From Strigops habroptila (Eukaryota > Chordata > Aves > Psittaciformes > Psittacidae), in the NCBI RefSeq assembly GCF_004027225.2, contig NC_044277.2, forward strand, positions 85,572,283 to 85,636,282: DNA of 64,000 bases, given 5' to 3'. Shown in pieces: positions 54,445 to 64,000 of the stretch. Both the position numbers and the translations under genes were made by a program. Under the pieces are notes generated by a model. That model did not search any database. It was not told where the DNA came from and saw only the letters and a program-made list of their open reading frames with translations. The first letter of the stretch is position 1, and each line of letters begins with the position of its first letter.

Positions 54445-56125
54445 GATACGGAATAAGGACTTTATTCTAAGATGTGAGCTGAAGCATATGAGCATATGAA
54501 GCAACAACCACTAGAAAAAAAGTGAAAAACACATCAAATATTTGTATTGTACCAGTTCAGTTTGAACACAATAGTCCCTTTCAGTAAAACGTATGCACAG
54601 GCCAAAAGCATATGCAGAAGCTCTGAAGATCACCTAGAGCAGTGGTTTTTAATGTCTAAGAAAGAGGTCTCCCCTAAGAAAATCTTTTAGCCAGGAAAAA
54701 CACTTCAAGTAACAAAGTAAAAATGATCTGTTAATTCCGCTTGGCACTATGGAGAAGGAGGGGGATAATATATCCCAAGAGAGTATGCATCTTTAAGATG
54801 TATAAATTCAAAGTCCCTAGAACACAAGTCTGCTGCCAGACCAAGTACTGGTTTTTCTTCCTCATTTAGAAAGTCAAGTGAAGTATGTCTGTTAAGCATG
54901 GGGAAATCATGTTCTGGAGCTAGCTACTAAGATGACACAGTCTGCTCACCAGCGAGAAAATTTCACTGACATGCATACGCAACAGATCTCTTCTCTTTGT
55001 CTTTATAACAGCATCCTATCATGAAAAGCTGCAAATCGCATCAAATTATGTAAAATTTTTGAAAACAAATGTTAAAACAAGTATTTCCTTGACCGTCTTA
55101 ATACAGGAGGCCAAATGCTGCTCTCTTTGAACTCTCACATTCATTTCAGTACCATTGGAAGAAAGCTCCAAGTGCACACAAAGAGCAGAGCTGGCTCTCT
55201 GTAAGTCAGAGATAGTGCTTATTTTAACTTGGCTCATGCATGTGACATAAAAAAAAGGGCTAGCAGGACCATTTCTGTGCTATTTTCAAGGTCTGTCAAC
55301 TTAATTCTAATGCATATATATATAATCCATAGTAGCTTTCAATTATAATAAAAATGTAATTTATTTTTAAACCTGCTCTTCGGGACTCTAGAATTTTAGC
55401 GGTTTATCCACTAAATTCACAGGTACTTTGAGCTGAACAATCACTTTTCTTAACACAGTACCATAAATGCATCACCTTAGAAACTGCTATTACGGGGGCT
55501 AATCCAATAAGAACAGCGGCAGCAACAAAATTCATTGTCAGGACAAATGTCAGTCAGGCACTAAAAAAAATATGTCTCTGAAGAATTGCATTGTTTTTAA
55601 AAAATACACTGAAATATTCTATACAAGAATATAGGTATCACACGAATCTAAATTTATAACCACTTACATGTATTAGCTAGTCTCAACAAACCATCTACGT
55701 TTGCTATGCACCTATAGTAGCTACAGTTTCAAATTGGGAACACCACAAATTTATGTACCTTCCCTGAGATCACTAATCCAAAATAAATAGCCCTGCAAAT
55801 GTAACAGTGTAAACTCTGGATTTAAGTCTTCCATAAGAATCAGTCCTCAAAACCCAAGGAGAACATCAAGCAAACGTAAACATAGCAATCATTTCGTCAG
55901 TTTTGAGTTATTCTCAGCAACAGTGGAACCTATGTGAGATGTAGCATCCAAAAGTTGAAGACCCGTCATTTGTATCATACAATATGGTAGTCCTAGTTCA
56001 CTTTCCTATAGTGAACCCCTGAACACATCCAGCTGTGATGTGGATCTCTAAATTGCAATCCAGATCTGCTCCTCCACTCTGCATAATCTTTACAGTGCCT
56101 TTAAAAATACTCTTTTCTGAGGATC
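54445..56125 (-). other. IRF4: IRF4 3' UTR
   Basis: AT-rich sequence between the IRF4 stop codon and the best polyadenylation signal. The length of about 1.7 kb is inferred. An internal AATAAA at 55360-55365 could produce a shorter UTR of about 0.8 kb. No reading frames of note. Confidence 0.65.
54461..54466 (-). terminator. IRF4: IRF4 polyadenylation signal
   Basis: AATAAA on the - strand, about 1.66 kb after the IRF4 stop. It is followed on the - strand within 40 bp by a GT-rich run (TGTATGTGTTGTTTTC), the classical downstream element. Cleavage is expected near 54440-54450. Another AATAAA at 55360-55365 lies upstream and has a poorer downstream element. Confidence 0.7.
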
Positions 56126-56269
56126 TTATTCTTGAATAGAGGAATGGCGAATAGATCTGTGATAATCCTCTGGACTAGTCACAAGTTCTGGTAAATCATA
56201 GCCTCTCAGAAGATGTCCACTGTTTTGTTGAGCAAAGTAATACAGCTGCCTGGCAAACATTGGTTCAAC
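56126..56269 (-). CDS. IRF4: IRF4 terminal coding exon with stop
   Basis: A 144-bp coding part: 47 codons starting VEPMFARQLYYFAQQNSGH, ending SPEDYHRSIRHSSIQE, and then TAA at 56126-56128. The acceptor is TTCTTAAG. It encodes the C-terminal helix and autoregulatory tail. Compared with human it differs at a few positions (LVTS where human has HISN). Confidence 0.97.
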   Translation of the reverse strand, partial: VEPMFARQLYYFAQQNSGHLLRGYDLPELVTSPEDYHRSIRHSSIQE

Positions 56270-59200
56270 CTTAAGAACAGACAAAATGTTAATCAGACAT
56301 GTGACAAAATTTCATGCTCCTCATCTTAATTAATCACAGAGGTTTTAACTTGAAAACAAGGCAGGACAAAACAGTTCTGCTTACCAGGATGGGAAAACTA
56401 TGTCAGTGGCCTCACTATCTCTGTTTTAAGCTAAGCCTTGCCTGTTCTGCTGCCAAGTGCCTTGCTAAACTGCACACACTCCTTACCACCATGACTTTCA
56501 TTTACAGGGGCACGACCAGTGACACAAATGCTGCATTAGCAATTGCAGCCCTTTAGCCAGTCCCTGAGTGATGCCTATAGGCCACACGTCTGTGGCCACT
56601 CTACTTGTTTAAATGCATATGCAAAGTGCTGAAAGTCTTCTTTCATTGTAAAGTACTTTGAGGACTGAACTCTAAATGCTGGAGACCCTAGGTAGGCTGA
56701 GATACATTGCTAAATGACTCTGTGTGAAATCAGACTTCAATCTAACACCAAGGTTACTCTTGTTTCTGTTCATTCAAGCTGATGCGGAATCTGTTTAACC
56801 ACGCAGAGAGATTTGTACGATTTAATGCTGCCTTCACTTCTGTCTCTTCAGAAACCACTGTTCCACCTCAGGGCTTTGGGCTGTAACTGCAAATATTTAA
56901 GTTGCACACTGAGAAAAAGCACCTGAAGCTCTCATTTCTCTTGGGGATGAACATGTTGGATAACTTTTCCCCACAACCCTCTCCTGCAGGTCAGCCAGCC
57001 CCTCCATGTTAAGATATGGGCACTAGTTTGGAGGAAAAATACCCTGTCTTTGGTTCCCACCTCCAAGAAGGGATCACTGCCTTGGAGCAGGCACACCAAT
57101 TCTCCCTTCCCTTCTTTTCATCTGTATTTGGAGGCAGCTGAGCACCTTCCATCTTGCAATGGGGGAGACGGGAAGGCAGCAGGGCAGGTGAGCCATACAG
57201 CTCCTGGGGCATAGCTGTTTGGTGGGATGATGGAGCCCCACCAGCCCACAAGCTGGGACAGCCCAAGAGATTGAGCAGGTTGAGGAGCAACTGGTAAGGG
57301 GGAAGCAAAGCTCTGGAAAGAGCAAGAGGTACACAGAGAAGCTGCCGGGTCAGGAGCTGAAGAAGGGAGTTGGAGAGGGGATGCTATGAGGGAAGGATGG
57401 AAAGCTGGAAAGCCAAAATGGGGACAGGGACTTTCAAAAAATTAAAGACACCAGTTTTCCTCCCAAGGATTCAGCAAGTTAAGCCCTGCCACCAATGTGT
57501 GCATTATCACCTCTCTTGTGGTTTTATGGGCCAATACAGACAATTTAGAAAGTACCTGGTCTCAGTCTCCGTCATCACCCTTTCTCAGATAGCATCCTGA
57601 AAGACTAGCTTTGAGTGTGTGCAAACTGTGGTCAGTGAGCCCATGAGCTTTCCAGCTACCTTAACCCTGAAACTGCACGGGCAGCTCCTGCATCCTGTAA
57701 GGGCTGAGGTCCCTGAGATGCAGATCCTAGAGCACTTTTAGGTGCAGCAGTTGTGAAAACACTATGTCCTGCATCGACCTGGCAGCTCAAGGTGCTGTGC
57801 AACTGGGATGGTGATGACAACATGGCCCAGCTCTTTCAGAGTACTTTTCAGCTTTAGGTTTTGAAGGGATTTGCAAGAGATTACGGATGGTGCTTATGCT
57901 CTGCAGAGACAGAAATCACGTGCTGTGCCCTACTGAGGACTACTAGTCAGTCCTAGGCAGATCTGGGGATTCAACCCTGGTCTGGATGGTGCCACATTTC
58001 CAAGAATTTATTACCTCATTCAGAACCTACACAAGGTAGAAAAGCCTGGCTGGCAGACTCACATCCTCCACGGAATATGTTTCCTTTAGGTAAGGCAGAA
58101 TTCCTACTTACATGGGCTGTAATTAGTTTCCTCTGCCTCTGTGGATCTGGAAATTCCTCCCCAAAGCACAGAGCGACCTGGTATCTCGGCAGCGGACGTC
58201 CATGGTGAGCAAAGGCTTGCAGCTCTGGGAAGAGAGAAAGAGACATGTTATGGATTAACCCCAGTAGGCAGGCAAGCACCGTGCAGCTGCTCACTCGCTC
58301 CCACCACCAGGATGGGAGAGAAAGTTGGAAGGGCAAAAGTGAAAAAATTTGTGGGTTGAGATAAAGATAGTTTAATAGGCAAAAAAAAGAAAAAACCAAA
58401 CCCAACACCCCAAAAACCAACAACCAAACAAAAAAGACCAAACAAGACAAAGAAAAACAAGTGATGGAAAAAGCCATCGCTCCCATTGCTCACCACCAGC
58501 CAACTGATGCCCAGCCAGTCCCCCAAGCAACAGCAACCTCTGCAATCTCTGGCAAACCCTTCCCACAGTTTTACTGTTGCCCACAGGGTCATATAGTAGG
58601 GAATATCCCTTTGGTAACCTTGGGTCAGCTGTCACAGCTGTGTCCCCTCCCAGCCTCTTGTCCACCCCAGCTTACTTGTATGGTGTAGAGTGAGAAATGG
58701 AGAAAGCCTTGAAACTGCGCAAGCACTGTTCAGCATTAGCTAAAACATCCCTGTGTTATCAGCACTGTGTTCAGCACAAATACAAATCATAGCACCACAT
58801 GGGCTGCTATGAAGAAAATTAACTCTGTCTCAGCCAAAACAGGTACAGGCTGGTAAGAAAGACGTTGTGGATGGCTGAGCTCTAAATGGATGACCCTGGA
58901 GGACAGTGGGAGAAGTAACTCCAGGGGAGGATAAGAGAGGTCAGGTAAGGAAAATACACTGAGTTTGGAGACTTTCCCACAGATCAGGGGGAGCTAGTCA
59001 CAAAACTGCAAATTTTCTATTTGCCTTGTCTCACAAGTCATTTCATATGCACAAACTGGGATGTCTTCCAATTAATGTTTCTATTTGGCCTCAACAGCAG
59101 AACCTTCTGGAGCAGATGCTGGCAGTAGCTGGGACCCACTCAAGCAGACACCCAACAGCAGGACTGAAGCCAATGGCTTAGTAGACTCAGAGACTCAAAG

Positions 59201-62200
59201 TACTGCCAGGCACGAGATTCAGCCTCAGCCAGACACAGTCATGGAGCCACTGTCATCACTGAGCTTAGAGGGGTCAGGGAGGCAAGGGAAGGTGAAGGAC
59301 CTTATTTAAGCCATGCATTGAGCCAGCAAAAGAGCCTGTGTCTTCTGTGCTTCTGCATTCTCTTCACTAACCCACACCCTTGCACAAAAAGGGAAAAGGT
59401 CAAATGATATTATTCTAACAGTCAATGTGTCCCCGATGAAAGACAGCAGGGGAGGCCTTCGTAAGAGACTTCTGCTCGGACCAGAATCAGTGTTGTGTTT
59501 TAGACACTGTATATCCTTCCAGAAAAGAGAAAATTCCATCTACATAATATGCTTGTTAAAGTCTGTGTTACATACAGTATTTCTACATAGTTGATTAGTA
59601 AAGATTTCATTTTAATTTATACCTCTGTTCATGCTTTCTGGAAAAAGTTGAAATTAATATTAAAACCAATGTCTTATAATGAAGCAAACCCTGCCATACA
59701 GGGAAAGTCTTTGAACTTCACATAACAAATGCAGCTTTTCCCAAAATACACTCCTGCCATTTCTACTCTAACTGCAAGCTTTTCAGAACAAGGTATCAAT
59801 TCGGTGGCTATCACAGAGTGTCCTAACCCTGGCTTGGGACTACTGGTCTTACTGGGAGGGTTGGTTATAGTTGTAAAACAACAGGCAGCTCACTTAAAAC
59901 ACATAGTTCTCTCCACAGTCTCCACCAGAACTCCCTAAAAGTGCTGTGGACTTTCCAGAGGTATGTCTTACCCTTTCCAACCCTTACTATTCTATGATTC
60001 TATGATTCTATGTCAGAAGAGATATTTTCCATGGGGCCCTGCTTCCCTCTGTGCTGCCACAGGACCAGGCAGGATGATCTATCAAAGGCCAGTCCAACCA
60101 TACCAACAACAGGGAACTTCTTCCACCTTCCTCTTCCCTCCTGTTTTACCTGGTGTCAGCAATTCTCCAAATCCCTAATACTTGTGGGAGTGCCTCCTAC
60201 TCTCCACCCAGCCCAATTTAGTCTTCATTACACAGTACTCCCCAGAGACCATCCACCTGGTTTCTGACTTACTGCCATTTTAGCCTTCTCAACAGTATAG
60301 GCTGCTCAACACAGTCCTTGATGCTCTGGTGCAGTTTGCATTGCAGAATACAGCTCCTCAATGGGGTCCACCTAGCTGCGGAGCATAGCAGTTCTGCATC
60401 TGCCCTTTTCTCTGCTGTTTAAGATTTCCTCTCCTGGTAAAGATCTCCTGCCTCTCTTCCCAAGGAAGGCCCAGTTTCCTAAGTGGGGGATCTCTAAGCT
60501 TGCCTGAACTCTGGGACCTCAGTATATTCAATTAACATGCAGATGCGATACACCCATGGCAAGTCACTTACAAACCTAGCTGAGCATCAACACATGCAAA
60601 AACTCACTTTGCACACACCACAGACTATGACTCCAACCACATGCTTGGGTTTGCACAGGCGTTGGTGCATAAGTAATTTAGGAGGGGAAAAAAATAACTA
60701 CTGTTGAGCTTATCTTTGGGGTTAGGTGTCTAAAAAGAGATGTCCTGTCAACCGTTTGGAAGAACCCAGAGTACATCTGAAAAACCACCTGAGAAAAGGA
60801 AAAGGGATTTCCAAAACCATCATCAGAGACAGAATTATACGTCTTTAAATTAGCATGTGATTGAAGCCCAAGCCAATACCCTGACCTCAAATTCCCCTTT
60901 CTAACTGTCAATTGTCACGTCCATGTGAGATTTCTCTCTTTAAATGCGTTTCTTGCCTGACTATTTTGCTAGGATGGTGTATCAACCCTGGAATATAAAG
61001 TATGCTAAAGCTCTTGGTTTGGGTTTGGTGTTTTTAATTCTGCAGGGCATTATTCTCTTGAAAGGGTCATGCCAGTGCTGGTGCCCTCTTCTAATGGGAA
61101 AACACACCTAACCATAGGTACACAGTTCACATATAGCCATTCTACACAGCTCTAAAAAGGGTCAAAATGTATTCCTGATGCCCACGCTGTCCTCTGGGAC
61201 AATTATCGTCTCCCGCCAGTTTCCCTGGGTGTACAGCTTTCCTCCCTCTAATCTAACTGCTCAGAAGTGCTGCAAAGTGGAGTTGAGGGTCTGCCCCTTC
61301 CCTCCATATGCTGGAAGGAGAAGGCATGGTCCTGAAGCGTGCCCTTGCCCACTCTGTACTGCCCTGTGCAAAACAAGACCTTCCCACAGAGCTCTGGAGA
61401 GATAATGTACATCCTTGGTAAGAGTATTAGGCAATCCTGAAGCTCCAGGAGCTCTGCTCCTTTTCACCCCCAAGATATCTTTTAATCACTGGCAGAATAT
61501 GAAAAAAACCTCTTCTACTGAAATTCATGATGGTGTTTGTATACTCTGAGCAAGACCTCAGGCTCACTTTGGGTCAAGTTGAGAGCACTGCAAGTGCAGA
61601 TGACAGACCTACCCAGGACTTACGCTAGCAGATCCAAGATCAGGATCCACTTTCCTCTGTCACTCAATTTGTGGAAAGACTATTTCATTAGGTTCCTCCT
61701 TACGCTTCTTAAAGATATGTGGGGGTTTGGGTGCCACCAGCTGAGCATCAGTCCACTCCTGCTTGTCTGTGAAGGGGTATTGAACATGCACAGAGAGCAG
61801 AATTTGACAGGAATATTCAGAAGCCTACCACTCCTTGACTACACTTGCCCAGAAGAAGTGAGGGGTAATTCTTACTGTAATTCATAAGGTCACACAAAAA
61901 GAGCAGTCCCGTAAAGCTCTTCCCATAAAGATGTCACCCAGAGAGCAACTGGGTAACATCTCCAGAAACAATATCAAATCTGCAGCGGGAATTACCTGCT
62001 AAAAACTGCTGAGTATCAAAGAGCTTGCATGTTTGGTCCCTCTCCAGCTTGTTGGGTCGGTCACTGCAAAGAGCCAGAGGCCCATCCCAGTAGATCCTGC
62101 TCTGGCAAAGTCTCTTAGCGTACAGGCCATCAGGTGCCATCCACAGTATTACTCCTCGTTCCAGGTGGTTCAGTAGTTTTTCTATGTTCTTCCTCTGGCC

Positions 62201-63738
62201 ATTATCCTCTGGATAAGGGAAGATAACTTGGTCTAGGCTGCTGACCTCGTAACTTTGGCCATGGGATATCCTACAGCCTTCAGGACTAGAAGTTGTCACC
62301 TCCTTTACCAGTATTTCACGGTAATATAAGCAGATGTGGAGTCGGCAATCTACAAGGAGAAAGAAAAAAAAAAAAGAATCACTGTGATACATTAGTATGA
62401 ATGTTTTACGTTTCAGATCTGTAGTAAGGCCAAGAGACAAGTCTGCATGAGATATCTGAGCCTGGTGATCACAACCACAGAGAAGCTCACATTAGCAAAA
62501 ATCATATAAAGATATAAATACTTTTCGGGTATGGCAGCATTAATGGTGCCTCATTTTACTATAAGGGCTACTAATGTGGGAACTAACATCCCACAAACTT
62601 CACATTTCCATTTAAAAAGAAAAGTCATTGTTCATCACATTTTCCAAGTTCACGTCACAATTAAACCCACCAGCTCAGTACACTTCCTCACATTTTATGA
62701 GGAAGTAGCTGTGTTTCTCCCCAGATTTTGCATAAAGGATGTTTCTGCACAGGGGACCTGCAAACTTGCACTCAGCTGCCTCAAGAGAAGCTACTGCTGG
62801 CTCCAGCTCCAACAGGGCTATACCCAAAATTCCCAGCCTTACTTTCAAATGGCCATTTGGTCAACTTGGCTGACCTCTAAGAACTCACACAGCACTGTAT
62901 ATACACGTATGTTTGTGTGTGTGTGTTTAATATACATATGTATGTAAAATATATATATGTGTGTGTTTAATACATGTTTTTATATATACATATACACAAA
63001 CACACATGCATGCATACATACAGACAGACAGACTGATTCAGGAGAACAAGAAACTTGCCAAGCGCCATGTTATAGGTTTATTCAGTATTCCTGTAAAAAG
63101 CACATTCCCGCACCTTATCCCAGAGTTATTCAGAAAGTCCTCCAGCATCCGGACATCTGCAAACCTGACTGAAATAACGTCCCTTTTCTCTCCCGAATGC
63201 CTTACTTTCACCAGGAATAACGAAGCAGAGCAAAGCCAGATGGCACTAGCAGGAGCACAGCAAGTTACCCAGCTAACATCAAGTTTCGTGGGGGCTCCTC
63301 CCAAATCAGAAAAGTCACTGACCCCCCAAAACTACCAAACTCCACTGGAAGGCCTGATTTGGTGGCTCACCAAAGCAATCCAGCAACTAACACTGTGAGC
63401 CAGAGAAGCACTTCTGTAACTTTAACCACCTACATCCCTTGGAGCTGGGGCTACATGTGCTGAAGTATCATGGAAAACAGAGGCTTAAGACCATACACCA
63501 AATCCATTCACTAAAGAGGTTTCTTTTTTTCTTTTCTTTACATCAGAAAGGAGAGATGGTGCCAGGGCAAGTCAGAAGTGGGAGTCTCTTGCCAAGCTCC
63601 CCAGAAAGCCCGGAGGGTGACGGACCTTACCTGACAGGGCGAGGGCTTCACCAGACCTTATGCTTGGCTCAATCGGGATGCCAGGAGTCTGAGACTCAGG
63701 AGGGGCACAAGCATAAAAGGTTCCTGTCACCTGACAAC
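56126..63738 (-). CDS. IRF4: IRF4, interferon regulatory factor 4: last four coding exons
   Basis: 3' part of the gene for IRF4, a nuclear transcription factor of B-cell, plasma-cell, T-cell and myeloid differentiation that binds ETS-IRF composite sites with PU.1/SPI-B and AP-1-IRF sites with BATF. Joining 63738-63631, 62349-61996, 58224-58112 and 56269-56126 gives one continuous frame ending in TAA, with matching phases and GT-AG introns. It encodes the end of the proline-rich linker, the complete interferon-association domain and the C-terminal regulatory tail, very close to human IRF4 (for example KNIEKLL, GVILWMAPDGLYAKRLCQ, GEEFPDPQRQRKLITAH, RSIRHSSIQE). By human numbering this is about residues 213-451. 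The Arg-Lys pair equivalent to human R398/K399, known to matter for PU.1 interaction, is present. The N-terminal tryptophan-repeat DNA-binding domain and the promoter are beyond the right edge. The gene is convergent with EXOC2. Confidence 0.97.
56270..58111 (-). other. IRF4: IRF4 last intron
   Basis: Intron of 1842 bp with no repeats or genes recognised. Confidence 0.85.
58112..58224 (-). CDS. IRF4: IRF4 coding exon (end of IAD), second from the end
   Basis: A 113-bp exon with a CTCTTCCCAG acceptor and donor GTAAGT. It completes a Glu codon and encodes LQAFAHHGRPLPRYQ, then VALCFGEEFPDPQRQRKLIT and AH. It holds the basic Arg-Lys pair used in partner contact. An LTR element starts only 21 bp upstream of this exon on the - strand, so the acceptor's branch point must lie in LTR sequence (see findings). 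Confidence 0.97.
58246..58847 (-). mobile_element. Avian ERVL-like solo LTR in an IRF4 intron, sense to IRF4
   Basis: About 602 bp. On the - strand it begins TGTACCTGTTTTGGCTGAG (58847) and ends GGGGTTAATCCATAACA (58246), the TG...CA termini and characteristic blocks of a common bird LTR family. These include 'gaagaaaattaactctgtctc' and 'gtgttatcagcactg' on the + strand, the 'gggaatatccctttggt' block and 'ggttgagataaagatag'. An A/C-rich simple stretch occupies about 58381-58460. A polyadenylation-type ATTAAA lies at 58376-58371. No internal gag/pol/env sequence is next to it, so it is a solo LTR. I could not find a clear target-site duplication (left AGACA, right GGCTG). The family name is not confirmed. 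Confidence 0.85.
59954..60012 (+). mobile_element. CR1 LINE 3' end with ATTCTATG tail, + orientation
   Basis: Reads CCAGAGGTATGTCTTACCC, then TTTCCAACCCTTACT and three ATTCTATG units. This is the terminal part of a CR1 element with a diverged body, antisense to IRF4 in its intron. Confidence 0.82.
61996..62349 (-). CDS. IRF4: IRF4 coding exon (main IAD exon), third from the end
   Basis: A 354-bp exon with a long T-rich tract and TTGTAG acceptor, and donor GTAATT. It encodes 117 full codons, the same count as the human segment, starting CRLHICLYYREILVKEVTTS and ending DTQQFLA. It carries most of the beta-sandwich of the interferon-association domain. Reading past the donor, the frame stops at 61934. 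Confidence 0.97.
62350..63630 (-). other. IRF4: IRF4 intron
   Basis: Intron of 1281 bp. It contains the TG/TA/CA microsatellite cluster at 62896-63032. Open frames of 138-145 codons on the + strand run through that repeat and are not genes. Confidence 0.85.
62896..63032. repeat. Compound TG/TA/CATA/CAGA microsatellite
   Basis: Successive short runs of TGTGTG, ATATAT, TATACATA, ACACA, CATGCATGCATACATA and ACAGACAGACAG. It is simple sequence inside an IRF4 intron and likely polymorphic. Confidence 0.9.
63631..63738 (-). CDS. IRF4: IRF4 coding exon (linker), fourth from the end
   Basis: A 108-bp exon after an acceptor ending AAACAG, with donor GTAAGG. It starts with two bases of a Gly codon and reads CQVTGTFYACAPPESQTPGI, ending in GEALALS plus one base. 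This is the end of the linker just before the IAD. Its split last codon becomes Asp with the next exon. Confidence 0.94.
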
Positions 63739-64000
63739 CTGTTTTCACAAACAAAAGTCAGTGACAGCTGCCTAAATCCTAAAAGAAAAGTTTGGGCAGA
63801 GGTCATAGTGATTCAAAAGCAAGATTTTCTGGGTCCACCAGGAACATTTTCTTTCCCCCTTCTTAAAAAGGATCTATTTCCCAATTTTTCCAGGTATGCC
63901 AACTCTACCAATCTCTCCAGATATGATTTGGGCATTTTTATTTGGGTCTGCATGAAATACTCCCTTAACATTTCAGTACTCCTCCTAGTCCTTCCTCCTT
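63739..64000 (-). other. IRF4: IRF4 intron (partial)
   Basis: Sequence upstream of the linker exon to the window edge. No exon recognised. Confidence 0.75.

Larger units (their letters stand above)
58225..61995 (-). other. IRF4: IRF4 intron between the main IAD exon and the penultimate exon
   Basis: Intron of 3771 bp. It contains a same-strand LTR at 58246-58847 directly beside the 3' splice site and a CR1 3' end at 59954-60012. Antisense frames of up to about 116 codons (for example 61537-61887) show nothing recognisable. Confidence 0.85.

Noticed and set aside
59085..59309. 74-codon hydrophilic + strand frame antisense in an IRF4 intron
   Set aside because: It begins at a non-ATG codon, is low in complexity (Ser/Thr/Glu/Pro) and has no homology that I recognise.
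62531..63398. 138- and 145-codon + strand frames in an IRF4 intron
   Set aside because: They read through a compound microsatellite and have no recognisable product.

Overview
This window is eukaryotic nuclear DNA, almost certainly from a bird. The bird call rests on several CR1 LINE 3' ends with their ATTCTATG-type tails, on two LTR copies that resemble avian ERVL-like families, and on coding exons with vertebrate GT-AG splice sites. The species cannot be told from the sequence. No prokaryotic features, CRISPR arrays, rRNA genes or tRNA genes were seen.

Two protein-coding genes are supported, and they point toward each other. On the + strand, positions 18071-27717 carry the last five coding exons of EXOC2 (Sec5, exocyst complex component 2), encoding the C-terminal ~131 residues and the stop codon. 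The 18 kb to the left appears to be a single large EXOC2 intron, since no further EXOC2 exon was recognised there. On the - strand, positions 56126-63738 carry the last four coding exons of IRF4 (interferon regulatory factor 4): the end of the linker, the whole interferon-association domain (IAD) and the C-terminal tail. Its 3' UTR runs down to a strong polyadenylation signal near 54461. The DNA-binding-domain exons and promoter of IRF4 lie beyond 64000. The convergent EXOC2/IRF4 arrangement matches the synteny known from human 6p25.3.

Layout: 1-18070 AT-rich EXOC2 intron with a striking near-perfect hairpin (2634-2714) and a CR1 fragment (16763-17050); 18071-27717 EXOC2 terminal exons and introns; 27718 to about 28.4 or 29.2 kb EXOC2 3' UTR; about 29.2-54.4 kb intergenic, AT-rich up to about 34 kb and clearly GC-richer after it, with an LTR fragment, a CR1 fragment, simple repeats, a long pyrimidine-rich block (about 47.0-47.9 kb) and a few enhancer-like stretches; 54.4-56.1 kb IRF4 3' UTR; 56.1-64 kb IRF4 terminal exons and introns.

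The most notable items are the 29-bp perfect (35-bp near-perfect) inverted repeat with an 11-nt loop inside the EXOC2 intron, and a same-strand LTR of about 0.6 kb that ends only 21 bp upstream of the penultimate IRF4 exon. That LTR appears to supply the branch point for the splice acceptor and also carries an ATTAAA polyadenylation-type signal. Most open frames outside the two genes look like chance, repeat-driven or composition-driven ORFs and are not annotated as genes.
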